From contig NZ_CP095074.1 of the NCBI RefSeq assembly GCF_022919835.1, positions 868,001 through 932,000 on the forward strand: a stretch of 64,000 bases of DNA, read 5' to 3'. The notes beneath the pieces were generated by a model that saw only the letters and a list, made by a program, of their open reading frames with translations, did no database searches and had not been told where the DNA came from. Source of the stretch: Halobacillus shinanisalinarum (GTDB lineage: Bacteria; Bacillota; Bacilli; Bacillales; Halobacillaceae). Of the stretch, positions 20,808 through 29,602 are shown piece after piece. The position numbers were made by a program, and so were the translations under genes. Each line of letters starts with the position of its first letter. The stretch's first letter is position 1.

Positions 20808-20920
20808 TCTCTTATCTGCCAAAGTTTAACTTTGCAGGAATTGGCACCTTTTCAAGTTATCAAAACTTGACGGTTGCCGGGCATCAACGGGCCAGTCCCT
20901 CCGCCTCTCTGGATAAGAGA
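20808..20920 (-). ncRNA. SAM-I riboswitch (S box), proximal copy
   Basis: Reading the minus strand, CTTATCCAGAGAGGCGGAGG is followed by GACTGGCCC, then GATGCCCGGCAACC, then GGTGCCAATTCC and a closing GATAAGAG. These are the conserved S-box core elements in order. SAM binding favours the terminator immediately downstream and shuts metNIQ off when methionine/SAM is plentiful. Confidence 0.93.
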
Positions 20921-21014
20921 TATATCATTTTAATTCATTACCACTTTAAGTTAGTCAAGCATCATAAACAGGATTTTAGCACCATGCATATCTACTGTCA
21001 ACAAAAAAAGTCAT

Positions 21015-21043
21015 TAAAAAATCCCTTCGTAAAAGAAGAGATG
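21015..21043 (-). terminator. Expression-platform terminator of the distal SAM riboswitch
   Basis: ATCTCTTC/GAAGGGAT stem with a TTTTAC loop followed by TTTTTT on the minus strand, directly after the distal S box. Confidence 0.7.
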
Positions 21044-21054
21044 TTTTAATTGAT

Positions 21055-21172
21055 TCTCTTCTCATCTTTCAAAGCTAAATGCTTTGCTGGAATTAGCACC
21101 GTGTTCTTTCAAACCGGTTGCTGGGCATCATAGGGCCAGTCCCTTAGCCACTCTGGATAAGTGAAGATGTCG
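21055..21172 (-). ncRNA. SAM-I riboswitch (S box), distal copy
   Basis: A second S box in the same orientation: CTTATCCAGAGTGGC, GGGACTGGCCC, GATGCCCAGCAACC, GGTGCTAATTCC, and a closing GATGAGAAG. It is complete and has its own terminator, so the transcript passes two SAM-controlled termination points before metN. Confidence 0.92.
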
Positions 21173-21184
21173 CTATTCATTTAA

Positions 21185-21341
21185 GTGTGTGTTCAAAAAG
21201 TTGACGAATGAGAAACAAGAAGTTCGAGGCGCGAAAAGTTTTGAGGACCGCAAGCCGTATGCTTTTCATACGTGAGGACCGGAAAAACCGAGCAACGAAG
21301 AAATTCGCCGTTTATCATTTGGTGACTTTTTGAACATCCTC
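21185..21341. mobile_element. MITE-like element, short copy
   Basis: The 157-bp element begins GTGTGTGTTCAAAAAG and ends CTTTTTGAACATCCTC (imperfect 16-bp terminal inverted repeats), flanked by TTTAA on both sides (5-bp target duplication). It has no coding capacity. An internal CGTATG/CATACG hairpin lies in the middle. A 410-bp relative is at 35941-36350. It sits upstream of the distal SAM riboswitch, between it and the redoxin gene. Confidence 0.75.
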
Positions 21342-21401
21342 TTTAAGATTTATGTTAGCATGGTACTGCATTCTAGTCAATAGAACAAGAGGTGAATAGG
21401 C

Positions 21402-21818
21402 ATGAAAAAAGCTATAGACTTTCAAATACCATATATAAACTCTAATAAAACGTACCAATTAAATAATGACCTTGGTAAAGTAGTCATCCTAACATTTTGG
21501 ACCTCCTGGTGTCCCGACTGTGGGGTTGATTTACCAAAAAAAGAACAACTCTTTCAATCAATAGATCGTGAAAAAGTGAATATGCTAACAATTAATGTGC
21601 AAGGGCGCGAGAGAAATGATCAAGATGGTAAAATTTTCACTGACAAATTCCTCACTCAGCCAACCCTAGAAGATCATCATCGTAAAGTGTATGATGAGTA
21701 CAACTGTGAAGGAGTACCAACTACTATTATTATTAATCGAGATGGTTACGTTACACACCAATTTGGTGACAAAGCTTCCTTTTTAACTATCGTAGAAGCG
21801 ATTGGCACCTTAATTTAG
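21402..21818 (+). CDS. TlpA/ResA-like thiol-disulfide oxidoreductase
   Basis: The 138-residue thioredoxin-fold protein has the active site FWTSWCPDCGVDLPKKEQLF (CPDC), the cis-proline loop EGVPTTIIINRDG, and no signal peptide or membrane anchor, so it is probably cytoplasmic. The ribosome binding site AAGAGGTG precedes the ATG. It lies convergent with the SCP2-like gene, whose end it overlaps by 4 bp. Redox partner unknown. Confidence 0.85.
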   Translation: MKKAIDFQIPYINSNKTYQLNNDLGKVVILTFWTSWCPDCGVDLPKKEQLFQSIDREKVNMLTINVQGRERNDQDGKIFTDKFLTQPTLEDHHRKVYDEYNCEGVPTTIIINRDGYVTHQFGDKASFLTIVEAIGTLI

Positions 21819-22138
21819 TGTGAAAGCATCAGTAATGATTCAACTAACAGGACGTCCCTATATTCCCCTTCGAACCTAACGATGGAGCGTGGCAGTGAAG
21901 TTAACTTCAAATTACCGCCAAAAAGCTGCTGAAAAACTTTATTAGAGGAGGAAATCGTAAGTGCACCCTTGAGGTTGTTTTCGTGCACGAGTTTCATCCC
22001 CTCCCTTGTGATAGAAACATTAATAAACTCGGATCTATTGTCTTGAATCTTTAAAAACACTTTTCTCTTCTTCCATTTTGGGAGTAAATCTCTTCTGCTG
22101 TTCACCCGTTTGATCCATTCCTCTACCATTTCAACCAA
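21815..22138 (-). CDS. SCP2-like small protein (YusD-type)
   Basis: The 107-residue product has an N-terminal charged part and a C-terminal half (GALTISSSNKVFQQLFGGNL then LTSLPRSIVRFEGEY) resembling the SCP2 sterol-carrier-like domain of Bacillus YusD. The neighbours (YusE-, YusF-, GcvH-, YusI-like) support this by synteny. Role unknown. Confidence 0.6.
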   Translation of the reverse strand: MVEMVEEWIKRVNSRRDLLPKWKKRKVFLKIQDNRSEFINVSITREGMKLVHENNLKGALTISSSNKVFQQLFGGNLKLTSLPRSIVRFEGEYRDVLLVESLLMLSH

Positions 22139-22142
22139 AACA

Positions 22143-22187
22143 AGCCCCCTTAATAACTTTATTAAAGTTTTCGAGGTAAAGGGGGCT
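22143..22187 (-). terminator. Hairpin between the yusE- and yusD-like genes
   Basis: AGCCCCCTT/AAGGGGGCT outer stem with further inner pairing. A weak T-stretch follows on the minus strand. It may end yusE transcripts. Confidence 0.55.
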
Positions 22188-22238
22188 GAAACCTTCCTTT
22201 ATTGAATAGAATCGTTCGTCATTTCCCGGGAAATCGGG

Positions 22239-22553
22239 CTATCTTTTTACATATTCTGATACTTTGCCAAGCATATGTGGTACCGAGTGAAAGGCATATA
22301 CCTTTTCTATCACATGCCCACTCTCCATTATAAGCAGACAAGGAACACTTTCGATCTTATAGTCCTGCATCAGACCTGGATTGAGAGAGGCGTTTAATTC
22401 ATAAAACAGTTCTGTTTGATACAAGTCTTCAATCGTATTTAACATTTTTCTGGCAACGTGGCAGGTTCCACAAAAAGGACTGTGAATAAATATGAGTGCT
22501 TCTTTCTTTTCGTGGAGTTGTTTTACTATATTTAATCGTTCTAAAGAAAGCAA
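22239..22553 (-). CDS. yusE: Thioredoxin-like protein YusE
   Basis: The 104-residue thioredoxin-fold protein has the active site IHSPFCGTCHVARKM (CGTC) and the cis-proline loop IESVPCLLIMESG. It carries no signal, so it is cytoplasmic. The start follows a GGAGGAAG site. The position upstream of gcvH and the fad genes matches yusE of Bacillus. Target unknown. Confidence 0.82.
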   Translation of the reverse strand: MLSLERLNIVKQLHEKKEALIFIHSPFCGTCHVARKMLNTIEDLYQTELFYELNASLNPGLMQDYKIESVPCLLIMESGHVIEKVYAFHSVPHMLGKVSEYVKR

Positions 22554-22563
22554 GTTCTTCCTC

Positions 22564-22920
22564 CTAAATTAAGTAAATCGGCTTAACGTTGAAATGACGG
22601 CTAAGCAAGGCACGAGCCAATTCAGGCTCAGGAGTGGCTGCAACTTCTCTAAAAGCCTTATCAATATAAATGTGGATCGCATGTGGAAGTTCCTCTCTCA
22701 ACTGCTTCCGAAGTTTATAGCCAGAATCGTCTTCATCTACCAGGATAAATACAGGACGGTGATCAAGGTTGTTATCAAGGATTAATTCCTCCATTCTCTC
22801 AACACCTAATGTACCGTGTGTACATATGATCTCAACAGGGTCCTTCAATACTTTGTTGAGCTTCTTTTTATCAGTAATTCCTTCAACGATTACAATTTTC
22901 TCTTCATTCAACCCTATCAC
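22564..22920 (-). CDS. yusF: Toprim-domain protein (YusF/RNase M5-like)
   Basis: The 118-residue product is a single Toprim domain: IVIVEGITDKKKLNKVLKD with the catalytic glutamate, and VFILVDEDDSGYKLRKQL with the DxDxxG-type acidic motif. It resembles small YusF proteins related to RNase M5 and primase Toprim domains. It is 10 bases upstream of yusE and co-oriented. Nuclease activity is inferred only. Confidence 0.8.
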   Translation of the reverse strand: MIGLNEEKIVIVEGITDKKKLNKVLKDPVEIICTHGTLGVERMEELILDNNLDHRPVFILVDEDDSGYKLRKQLREELPHAIHIYIDKAFREVAATPEPELARALLSRHFNVKPIYLI

Positions 22921-22931
22921 CCACTATACAG

Positions 22932-22961
22932 AAGCAGACCATGCTGTGTTAGCATGGTCTG
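22932..22961. terminator. Perfect hairpin between gcvH and yusF
   Basis: 12-bp stem GCAGACCATGCT/AGCATGGTCTGC with a 5-nt loop. No strong T-run on either strand, so it may be an attenuator or processing site rather than a full terminator. Confidence 0.5.
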
Positions 22962-23043
22962 CACATGATTAAATATCAGTCTATGATCATGCAGGCAAAA
23001 CCACAGGTTACCTTGCCTGTACCTTTTTCTAAAAAAAGTTCAC

Positions 23044-23427
23044 CTAGTCCTCGTTGATCATTTCTTCATATTGTTCAGGAGACATTAGTTCGTCCATCTC
23101 AGAGGAATCGCCTGGTTCAACAACAATCATCCATGCTTTATCGTAAGGAGATTCGTTAACGAATTCCGGGCTGTCTTCAAGCTCCTCATTAATTTCTACC
23201 ACTTTTCCACTTAGCGGCGCATATAATTCTGATACTGTCTTAACAGATTCAACACTGCCGAATGGCTCATCTGCTTCAATGTCATCGCCTACTTCTGGAA
23301 GTTCTACGAAAACAATATCCCCAAGTTCAGATTGTGCGAAGTCAGTAATTCCAATACGAACTTTGCTGTCTTCCTCTTTCACCCATTCATGTTCTTCAGA
23401 ATAACGTAAGTCCTTAGGTAAACTCAT
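23044..23427 (-). CDS. gcvH: Glycine cleavage system H protein
   Basis: The 127-residue lipoyl carrier starts [20 protein letters not shown] at 23427 after TGGAGGGATAG. The lipoylation lysine is Lys63 in [16 protein letters not shown]. It shuttles the aminomethyl group in glycine decarboxylation and, in Firmicutes, is also a lipoyl relay to other enzymes (LipL route). The genes for P and T proteins are not in this window. Confidence 0.96.
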   Translation of the reverse strand: MSLPKDLRYSEEHEWVKEEDSKVRIGITDFAQSELGDIVFVELPEVGDDIEADEPFGSVESVKTVSELYAPLSGKVVEINEELEDSPEFVNESPYDKAWMIVVEPGDSSEMDELMSPEQYEEMINED

Positions 23428-23505
23428 ACCTATCCCTCCAAATTTAAAATAATAAACAGAAATTATAAACATAAAAGCTTTGTGCTTTTATTTCCAGCTA
23501 TTTGC

Positions 23506-23865
23506 TCACTGAACCCACGCTTCAATGAACTGATCTTCCTTAAAGCCGACGGTCACTTTTTTTCCATCTGTTACAATCGGCCGTTTAATTAACATACCAT
23601 CAGAAGCAAGATACTGAATCATTTCTTTTTCTGAAGCATCCTTTAACTTATCTTTCATATTTAGTTCACGATATTTCTTCCCGCTTGTATTGAAAAATTT
23701 GCGGGCGGGGATTTCACTATGATTAATAAGTTCTTGAAGCTTGTCTTCATTAGGTGTGTGATCAACGATATGTACTGCTTCATAATCCAACCCTTGATCG
23801 TCCAACCATTTTTCAGCCTTTTTACATGTCCCACAATTAGGATACCAATAGAAGGTTAATGACAC
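23506..23865 (-). CDS. yusI: ArsC/Spx-family protein YusI
   Basis: The product starts at GTG 23865 (GAAGGAGGGG upstream) and has the ArsC-like thioredoxin fold with WYPNCGTCKKAEKWLDDQG (CxxC near the N-terminus), then PARKFFNTSGKKYREL and the C-terminal IKRPIVTDGKKVTVGFKEDQ. It is not a canonical Spx (no RNA polymerase-binding signature seen). It sits between gcvH and fadE as in Bacillus. Function unknown. Confidence 0.85.
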   Translation of the reverse strand: MSLTFYWYPNCGTCKKAEKWLDDQGLDYEAVHIVDHTPNEDKLQELINHSEIPARKFFNTSGKKYRELNMKDKLKDASEKEMIQYLASDGMLIKRPIVTDGKKVTVGFKEDQFIEAWVQ

Positions 23866-23970
23866 CTTTTCCCCTCCTTCATTCATGGTTGATTCTTATT
23901 CTACCACACTAATACTAAAAATATCATTCGATAGTTCATAATGAAAGCAATTCCTTTCAAGAAAAGCGAA

Positions 23971-24016
23971 AAAGTAAAGCCCTGACAATGAATAACTTCA
24001 CAGCCAGGGCTTTCGT
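23971..24016 (-). terminator. Terminator of the fadN-fadA-fadE operon
   Basis: AAAGCCCTG/CAGGGCTTT stem followed by ACTTTTT on the minus strand, shortly after the fadE stop. Confidence 0.8.
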
Positions 24017-24019
24017 TAT

Positions 24020-25801
24020 TTAAACAATATACTTTTGTTCATTAATAAGTGCACTGGCAATTTCACGTTTTTTAGCAATTACATTTGTAGGCGTATGGCG
24101 TGTCAGCTTACGTAAAGCACCAAGCATCATCCGTAACGAATCACCAGATTCTGCGGCGATTAATGTTTCTTTTGCGTGACCTTCTATTCGGTTGAATGCC
24201 TCCTGTACATACACTTGGGTGTAAAGAAGCTTTTGCTTGTTTTTATCTTCTCCTTGCTTCTGAATGGCTTTCTCTGTTCGTAGGATAGCAGACTCGATGT
24301 TATAAATTTCACCAGTAATATCCGCGATATTTACAAGTAGCTCTTGTTCATTCTCTAATTTCTCCCCGTATTTTTGTGCGGCAAGACCAGCAGCTAACAA
24401 GGCAATCTTCTTCGCATTCTTTAACACATACTTTTCTTTTTCAAGTGCTTCATCGCCTGGCTCCTCAGGCATCATTGTCATGATTTCCTCTTGTAACGCT
24501 TGTGCTTTTTGTAGCAGCGGCAGTTCACCTTTCATTGCTTTCTTAAGCAATGTGCCTGGTACGATCATCCGGTTAATTTCATTTGTTCCTTCAAAAATAC
24601 GATTAATCCTTGAATCACGATACATGCGCTCGACTGCGTACTCTTGCATAAAACCATATCCACCATGAATTTGGACAGCCTCATCAGCAGCAAAATCCAA
24701 CAATTCAGTAGCAAACACCTTATTTAGAGAACATTCAATAGCATATTCCGCGATCACTTTTGCCACAGCCGCTCCATCTTTTAATTCTTCCTCACTTAAT
24801 TTGCCCATGCTTTGTTCGAATAATCCTACCGTACGGTAAACGGAACTTTCGTTAGCGTATGTGTTCACGGCTACAGATGCAAGCTTTTCTTGAATTAACG
24901 GGAAGCTTGAGATCGGTGTTTTGAACTGTTTTCGTTCATTAGCATATTTCACGGCTACTTCGATCGCCTGTTTCGCCCCGCCAACACCACCAATTGCTAA
25001 CTTATAGCGCCCCACGTTAAGAATATTAAATGCGATCACATGACCTTTTCCGATTTCACCAAGTACATTTTCAACAGGGACTTCAACATCTTCAAGTATT
25101 AATGTACGGGTTGATGAACTTTTGATCCCCATTTTCTTCTCTTCAGGACCTGTGGAAACCCCTTTATAGTTCCGTTCAAGGATAAATGCAGTGAACTTTT
25201 CCCCATCGACTTTTGCGTAAACAACGAACACATCAGCAAATGCAGAATTCGTAATCCACTGTTTCTCACCATTTAAGACATAATGTGTACCAGCTTCATT
25301 AAGCGTTGCTTTTGTCTGTGCACCTAATGCGTCAGATCCTGAGCCTGGTTCTGTAAGTGCATAGGCGGCTAATTTTTCCCCTGTAGCTAGCAGCGGCAAA
25401 TATTTCTGCTTCTGGTCTTCATTCCCAAAGAACACAATAGGAAGTGACCCGATTCCGACATGAGCTCCATGAGTAACAGAGAAGCCGCCAGCACGCGAGA
25501 ACTTTTCTGTAATAAGAGATGAGCTGATCTTATCTAATTGCAGTCCACCATATTCTTCTGGCACATCAGCACCTAGTAATCCAAGCTCGCCAGCTTTTTT
25601 CAGCAATGCTACGGAGTGTTCAAATTCATGATTTTCTAGCTTTTCAATCTTTGGAACTACTTCACCTAAAACGAAATCCTCTGTCGTCTTCGCAATCATA
25701 TGATGCTCATCAGTAAAATCCTCAGGTGTAATTACATCATCCGCTGTTAAATCCTCTACTAGAAAACCGCCGCCTTTGATTATTTCCTTCGTTTCACTCA
25801 T
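24020..25801 (-). CDS. fadE: Acyl-CoA dehydrogenase FadE
   Basis: The 593-residue flavoprotein performs the first step of fatty-acid beta-oxidation. Motifs: AYALTEPGSGSDALGAQTKA and YVLNGEKQWITNSAFADVFV (FAD/substrate loops), the QIHGGYGFMQEYAVERMYRD region and RIFEGTNEINRMIV with the region of the catalytic glutamate. A C-terminal extension of about 190 residues is typical of this VLCAD-like Bacillus type. It is the third gene of the fad operon, 14 bases after fadA. Confidence 0.95.
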   Translation of the reverse strand: MSETKEIIKGGGFLVEDLTADDVITPEDFTDEHHMIAKTTEDFVLGEVVPKIEKLENHEFEHSVALLKKAGELGLLGADVPEEYGGLQLDKISSSLITEKFSRAGGFSVTHGAHVGIGSLPIVFFGNEDQKQKYLPLLATGEKLAAYALTEPGSGSDALGAQTKATLNEAGTHYVLNGEKQWITNSAFADVFVVYAKVDGEKFTAFILERNYKGVSTGPEEKKMGIKSSSTRTLILEDVEVPVENVLGEIGKGHVIAFNILNVGRYKLAIGGVGGAKQAIEVAVKYANERKQFKTPISSFPLIQEKLASVAVNTYANESSVYRTVGLFEQSMGKLSEEELKDGAAVAKVIAEYAIECSLNKVFATELLDFAADEAVQIHGGYGFMQEYAVERMYRDSRINRIFEGTNEINRMIVPGTLLKKAMKGELPLLQKAQALQEEIMTMMPEEPGDEALEKEKYVLKNAKKIALLAAGLAAQKYGEKLENEQELLVNIADITGEIYNIESAILRTEKAIQKQGEDKNKQKLLYTQVYVQEAFNRIEGHAKETLIAAESGDSLRMMLGALRKLTRHTPTNVIAKKREIASALINEQKYIV

Positions 25802-25815
25802 TCTAGTTCCTCCTC

Positions 25816-26991
25816 TTATAATAGCTCAAATACTCCTGCAGCTCCCATTCCACCGCCAATACACATGGTGACAACACCAAATTGCTCGTTTCTTCTCTTC
25901 ATTTCATGAATTAAGCTTAATGTAAGCTTTGTCCCTGTACAGCCAAGTGGATGACCTAACGCAATCGCTCCACCATTTACATTGACTTTATTCATGTCTA
26001 TACCAAGCTCGCGGATCACTTGTAAAGATTGAGAAGCAAAAGCTTCATTTAGTTCAAACAAGCCAATGTCAGAAAGCTCAAGTCCAGCTAATTTCAGAGC
26101 CTTAGGAACAGCCTTAATGGGACCTACACCCATGATTTCGGGCTCCACTCCTGCTACGGCGAAAGAACGGAACTTTACCAATGGTGTCAAACCTTCAGCT
26201 TGAGCCTTTTCACGGTCCATCACGAGGACAGATGCTGCCCCATCACTCATTTGTGACGAATTCCCTGCTGTCACAGAACCCGTTACAGAGAAGGCTGGCT
26301 TTAACTTAGCTAAAACTTCTGCTGTCGTTCCCTCTCGCACCCCTTCATCCATAGAAAAAGTGGTCGTATGTTCTGCTAGCTTATTGTCGTCATCTAAAAC
26401 TCTGTTCCTTACTTCGACTGGAACAATTTCATCCTCAAACTTTCCTTCTTTCAAAGCTTTAGCTGCACGTTGATGACTTTGAACAGCAAAGGCATCTTGA
26501 TCTTCGCGAGAAATATGAAAACGATTCGCAACTTCCTCAGCAGTGTGACCCATTGACATATAATACTCAGGTGCATTCTCAACAAGCTGTATATTTGGTT
26601 TAATGACATGACCGCCCATCGGGATTAAGCTCATCGACTCAGCCCCGCCTGCTATAGCTGTTTCCGTATGTCCAAGCATGATCTTCTCTGCTGCATAGGC
26701 AATACTTTGCAAGCCTGACGAACAATAACGGTTAATTGTAATGGCCGGTACTTGATGCGGCAATCCCGCAAGACCGGCAATATTACGTGCCATATTCATT
26801 CCTTGCTCAGCTTCTGGCATGGCACAACCAATAATGAGATCATCGATTGGTCCATCATAATTTCCTGCTCTATTTAATGTTTCTCTAATCGTTAACGCCG
26901 CCAGATCATCCGGGCGTGTGTGAGCAAGTGTTCCTTTATTTGCACGACCCACAGGCGTTCTTGCTCCTGCTACAATTACTGCATCCTTCAC
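25816..26991 (-). CDS. fadA: Acetyl-CoA acyltransferase (3-ketoacyl-CoA thiolase) FadA
   Basis: The 391-residue thiolase has the nucleophilic Cys90 in INRYCSSGLQSIAYAAE, the NEAFASQ motif, the GGAIALGHPLGCTG histidine motif and the second cysteine, Cys377, in VTMCIGGGMGAAGVFE. It cleaves 3-ketoacyl-CoA to acetyl-CoA and a shortened acyl-CoA. It lies between fadN and fadE. Confidence 0.96.
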   Translation of the reverse strand: MKDAVIVAGARTPVGRANKGTLAHTRPDDLAALTIRETLNRAGNYDGPIDDLIIGCAMPEAEQGMNMARNIAGLAGLPHQVPAITINRYCSSGLQSIAYAAEKIMLGHTETAIAGGAESMSLIPMGGHVIKPNIQLVENAPEYYMSMGHTAEEVANRFHISREDQDAFAVQSHQRAAKALKEGKFEDEIVPVEVRNRVLDDDNKLAEHTTTFSMDEGVREGTTAEVLAKLKPAFSVTGSVTAGNSSQMSDGAASVLVMDREKAQAEGLTPLVKFRSFAVAGVEPEIMGVGPIKAVPKALKLAGLELSDIGLFELNEAFASQSLQVIRELGIDMNKVNVNGGAIALGHPLGCTGTKLTLSLIHEMKRRNEQFGVVTMCIGGGMGAAGVFELL

Positions 26992-27012
26992 ATTCCTTCC
27001 CCCTTTTATGCT

Positions 27013-29412
27013 TTAATTGCGAAGTGGTTTCCCTTTCACTAACATGTGTTGCATCCTCGCTTGGGTCTTGGCTTCACCAATTAAACTTAAAAATGCTTCT
27101 TTTTCTAAATCAAGTAAGTATTGTTCATCAACTAGGGTTCCTTCTTTTACGCGCCCCCCTGCTAATACGTAAGCAAGCTTTTCAGCTATCTTAAGATCAT
27201 GCTCACTGGCGTATCCGCTGAGCACTAAAGATTTCGCACCAAGCAGCATCGTTGCATACCCCTGTTCTCCTACAACAGGTACCTTCGTTCGTTTCGGCCC
27301 CTTGTAACCGGATTTAGCTAGACCAAGTACTTTTTGTTTCGCATCGTATAGTAAATGATCCCCATTGACACTGATGGCATCCTGCTGATCCAAGAACCCA
27401 TTCTCTTTCGCTTCCTCTCCAGAAGTTGATACTTGGGCCATTGCAATTTTTTCAAAAACGCTGTTCGTTATCTTCTGTAAATCAACATCCACTCCCTGTG
27501 GAACATTTCGCAAATGTTTCATATAGAGTTCTTTATTTCCGCCTCCGCCAGGAATGAGACCGACTCCAGGTTCCACTAACCCCATATATGTTTCACTAGA
27601 AGCCTGAATCGCCGAGGCCGGCAAGCAAACTTCTGCACCCCCACCTAGTGTCATACCAAATGGAGCAGACACAACTGGCTTATCTGAATATTTCATCTTC
27701 ATCATGGCATCCTGGAATTGCTTCACAACCATTTCGATTTCAAAGAAGTTGAAATCCTGTGCTTCCATTAACATCATTCCAAGATTTGCACCAACACAGA
27801 AGTTTTTGCCCTGATTACCGATCACCAGCCCCTGGTAGTTACGATCCACTTCATCAATGGCATAATTAATCATCTGAATAATATCAAGCCCAATGGCGTT
27901 ACTCTGGGAATGGAATTCCAACCCAAGCACTCCATCACCAAGATCAACCAAGCTTGAACCAGAATTTTTCTTCACAACCTCTTTTGTTTCTTTTAATCGT
28001 GTTAAGTTTATTTTTTTCGGATTAAAATGGAGTTGTTCATAAGAACCCCGGTCATAATAGTAAACGGTTCCATTTTTTTGTTTATAAAAATGCTCGTTTC
28101 CTTCATTTAACATTTCTTCAATCCATGAGGGCAATGTTTCTCCCTCTGACTTCATCCGCTCCACAGAATCTTTGACTCCAATCGCATCCCATATTTCAAA
28201 AGGACCCATTTCCCAGCCAAATCCCCAGCGCATTGCATCATCGATAGAAGGAACGTCATCAGCTATCTCCCCATACAATTCAGCCGAATACACAAGAACA
28301 GGTTTCATGATTGACCATATGAGATCGCCAGCACGGTCACCCTTAGCAGATACAATAGCTTTTAATTTCCGCTTTGTCCCTTTTTCCTGTTTAGCGGTCT
28401 CTGTAGCTTTCGTTTTCAGTTTCTGTCTTGGTTCATAGTCAAGTGTGTCGGTGCTTAACTGGAGAATTTCGCTTCCTTTTTCTCCTCGCTTTTTCAGAAA
28501 AAATCCTTGACCGCTTTTTGCGCCCAGCCAACCTTTTTCTAACATGGATTTCATGAAATCAGGAACTTCGAACATTTGTTTTTCTTTTCCTTCGACCTGA
28601 TCACGAATATTGTTCGCCACATGAATAAATGTATCTAATCCTACAACATCAAGTGTTCTAAACGTGGCACTTTTAGGTCTACCAATTAAAGGCCCTGTGA
28701 CAGAATCGACTTCACCAACACTATATTTACCTTTAAGCATTTCCTGTACAGTTACGAGTAAGCCATACGTTCCAATGCGATTAGCAATAAAGTTAGGCGT
28801 ATCCTTTGCCTCTACGACTCCTTTACCAAGGACATCTTCACCAAATGTTTTCATAAAAGCTAATACATCAGGATCGGTGTTTTTCGTAGGAATAATTTCT
28901 AATAATTTCAAATAACGCGGTGGATTGAAAAAGTGTGTGCCAAGGAAATGCTTTTGAAAATCCTCGCTACAACCTGAAGCCATCGCCTCTATGGATATTC
29001 CGGAGGTGTTCGAACTGATAATACCGCCTTGTTTACGATAACGATCAACGTCTGCAAAAACCTTTTTCTTAATGTCAAGGTTCTCTACAACAACCTCGAC
29101 CACCCAATCAACCTCTTGAAGCTTTTTCATATCATCCGTCAAATTACCAACCTCGATTAAATCCAAGCTTTCCTTACTGGTTATTGGTGATGGTTTCTGC
29201 TTCTTTAATCCCGCTTTATTCATTGAGGCAATACGATTACGGACAGCACGATCTTCTAGTGACAACCCTTTCTTTTTTTCAGCCTCATTTAGTTCATGAG
29301 GTACAACATCTAACATTAATGTTGGAATCCCCACATTAGCCAGATGAGCAGCGATTCCAGCTCCCATTACACCTGAACCTAAAACAGCTGCGCGTTTTAT
29401 TTTTCGCGTCAT
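27013..29412 (-). CDS. fadN: 3-hydroxyacyl-CoA dehydrogenase/enoyl-CoA hydratase FadN
   Basis: The 799-residue bifunctional enzyme starts MTRKIKRAAVLGSGVMGAGI at 29412, after GGGAGGAT. The N-terminal Rossmann domain (GSGVMGAGIAAHLAN), the dehydrogenase helical domains (GTHFFNPPRYLKLLEIIPT, NFIANRIGTYG) and a C-terminal crotonase domain (GLVIGNQGKNFCVGANLGMM, GMTLGGGAEVCLP) follow in order. It hydrates enoyl-CoA and oxidises the hydroxyacyl-CoA. A FadR box lies 31 bases upstream, making this the first gene of the operon. Confidence 0.96.
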   Translation of the reverse strand: MTRKIKRAAVLGSGVMGAGIAAHLANVGIPTLMLDVVPHELNEAEKKKGLSLEDRAVRNRIASMNKAGLKKQKPSPITSKESLDLIEVGNLTDDMKKLQEVDWVVEVVVENLDIKKKVFADVDRYRKQGGIISSNTSGISIEAMASGCSEDFQKHFLGTHFFNPPRYLKLLEIIPTKNTDPDVLAFMKTFGEDVLGKGVVEAKDTPNFIANRIGTYGLLVTVQEMLKGKYSVGEVDSVTGPLIGRPKSATFRTLDVVGLDTFIHVANNIRDQVEGKEKQMFEVPDFMKSMLEKGWLGAKSGQGFFLKKRGEKGSEILQLSTDTLDYEPRQKLKTKATETAKQEKGTKRKLKAIVSAKGDRAGDLIWSIMKPVLVYSAELYGEIADDVPSIDDAMRWGFGWEMGPFEIWDAIGVKDSVERMKSEGETLPSWIEEMLNEGNEHFYKQKNGTVYYYDRGSYEQLHFNPKKINLTRLKETKEVVKKNSGSSLVDLGDGVLGLEFHSQSNAIGLDIIQMINYAIDEVDRNYQGLVIGNQGKNFCVGANLGMMLMEAQDFNFFEIEMVVKQFQDAMMKMKYSDKPVVSAPFGMTLGGGAEVCLPASAIQASSETYMGLVEPGVGLIPGGGGNKELYMKHLRNVPQGVDVDLQKITNSVFEKIAMAQVSTSGEEAKENGFLDQQDAISVNGDHLLYDAKQKVLGLAKSGYKGPKRTKVPVVGEQGYATMLLGAKSLVLSGYASEHDLKIAEKLAYVLAGGRVKEGTLVDEQYLLDLEKEAFLSLIGEAKTQARMQHMLVKGKPLRN

Positions 29413-29442
29413 ATGGATATCCTCCCATTCAATTTTATCTTT

Positions 29443-29460
29443 TGAATGAATACTCATTCA
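29443..29460. promoter_or_regulatory. FadR operator upstream of fadN
   Basis: TGAATGAATACTCATTCA is a near-perfect palindrome and agrees with the TGAATGAnTAnTCATTCA operator of the TetR-type FadR (YsiA) of Bacillus. Long-chain acyl-CoA would release the repressor and switch on fadN-fadA-fadE. Confidence 0.9.
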
Positions 29461-29602
29461 TTTTATGGTTAAAAAAATATCTTGGCAGTTCCAAGTATCT
29501 AATTTTACTATAAGATATATTCTGACATTTCGCAATCTTTTTGTAGATTATTTTGTAAGAAAAGCACAAACCTAATTGCAGCTTATGCTTTTCTTCGAGG
29601 AG

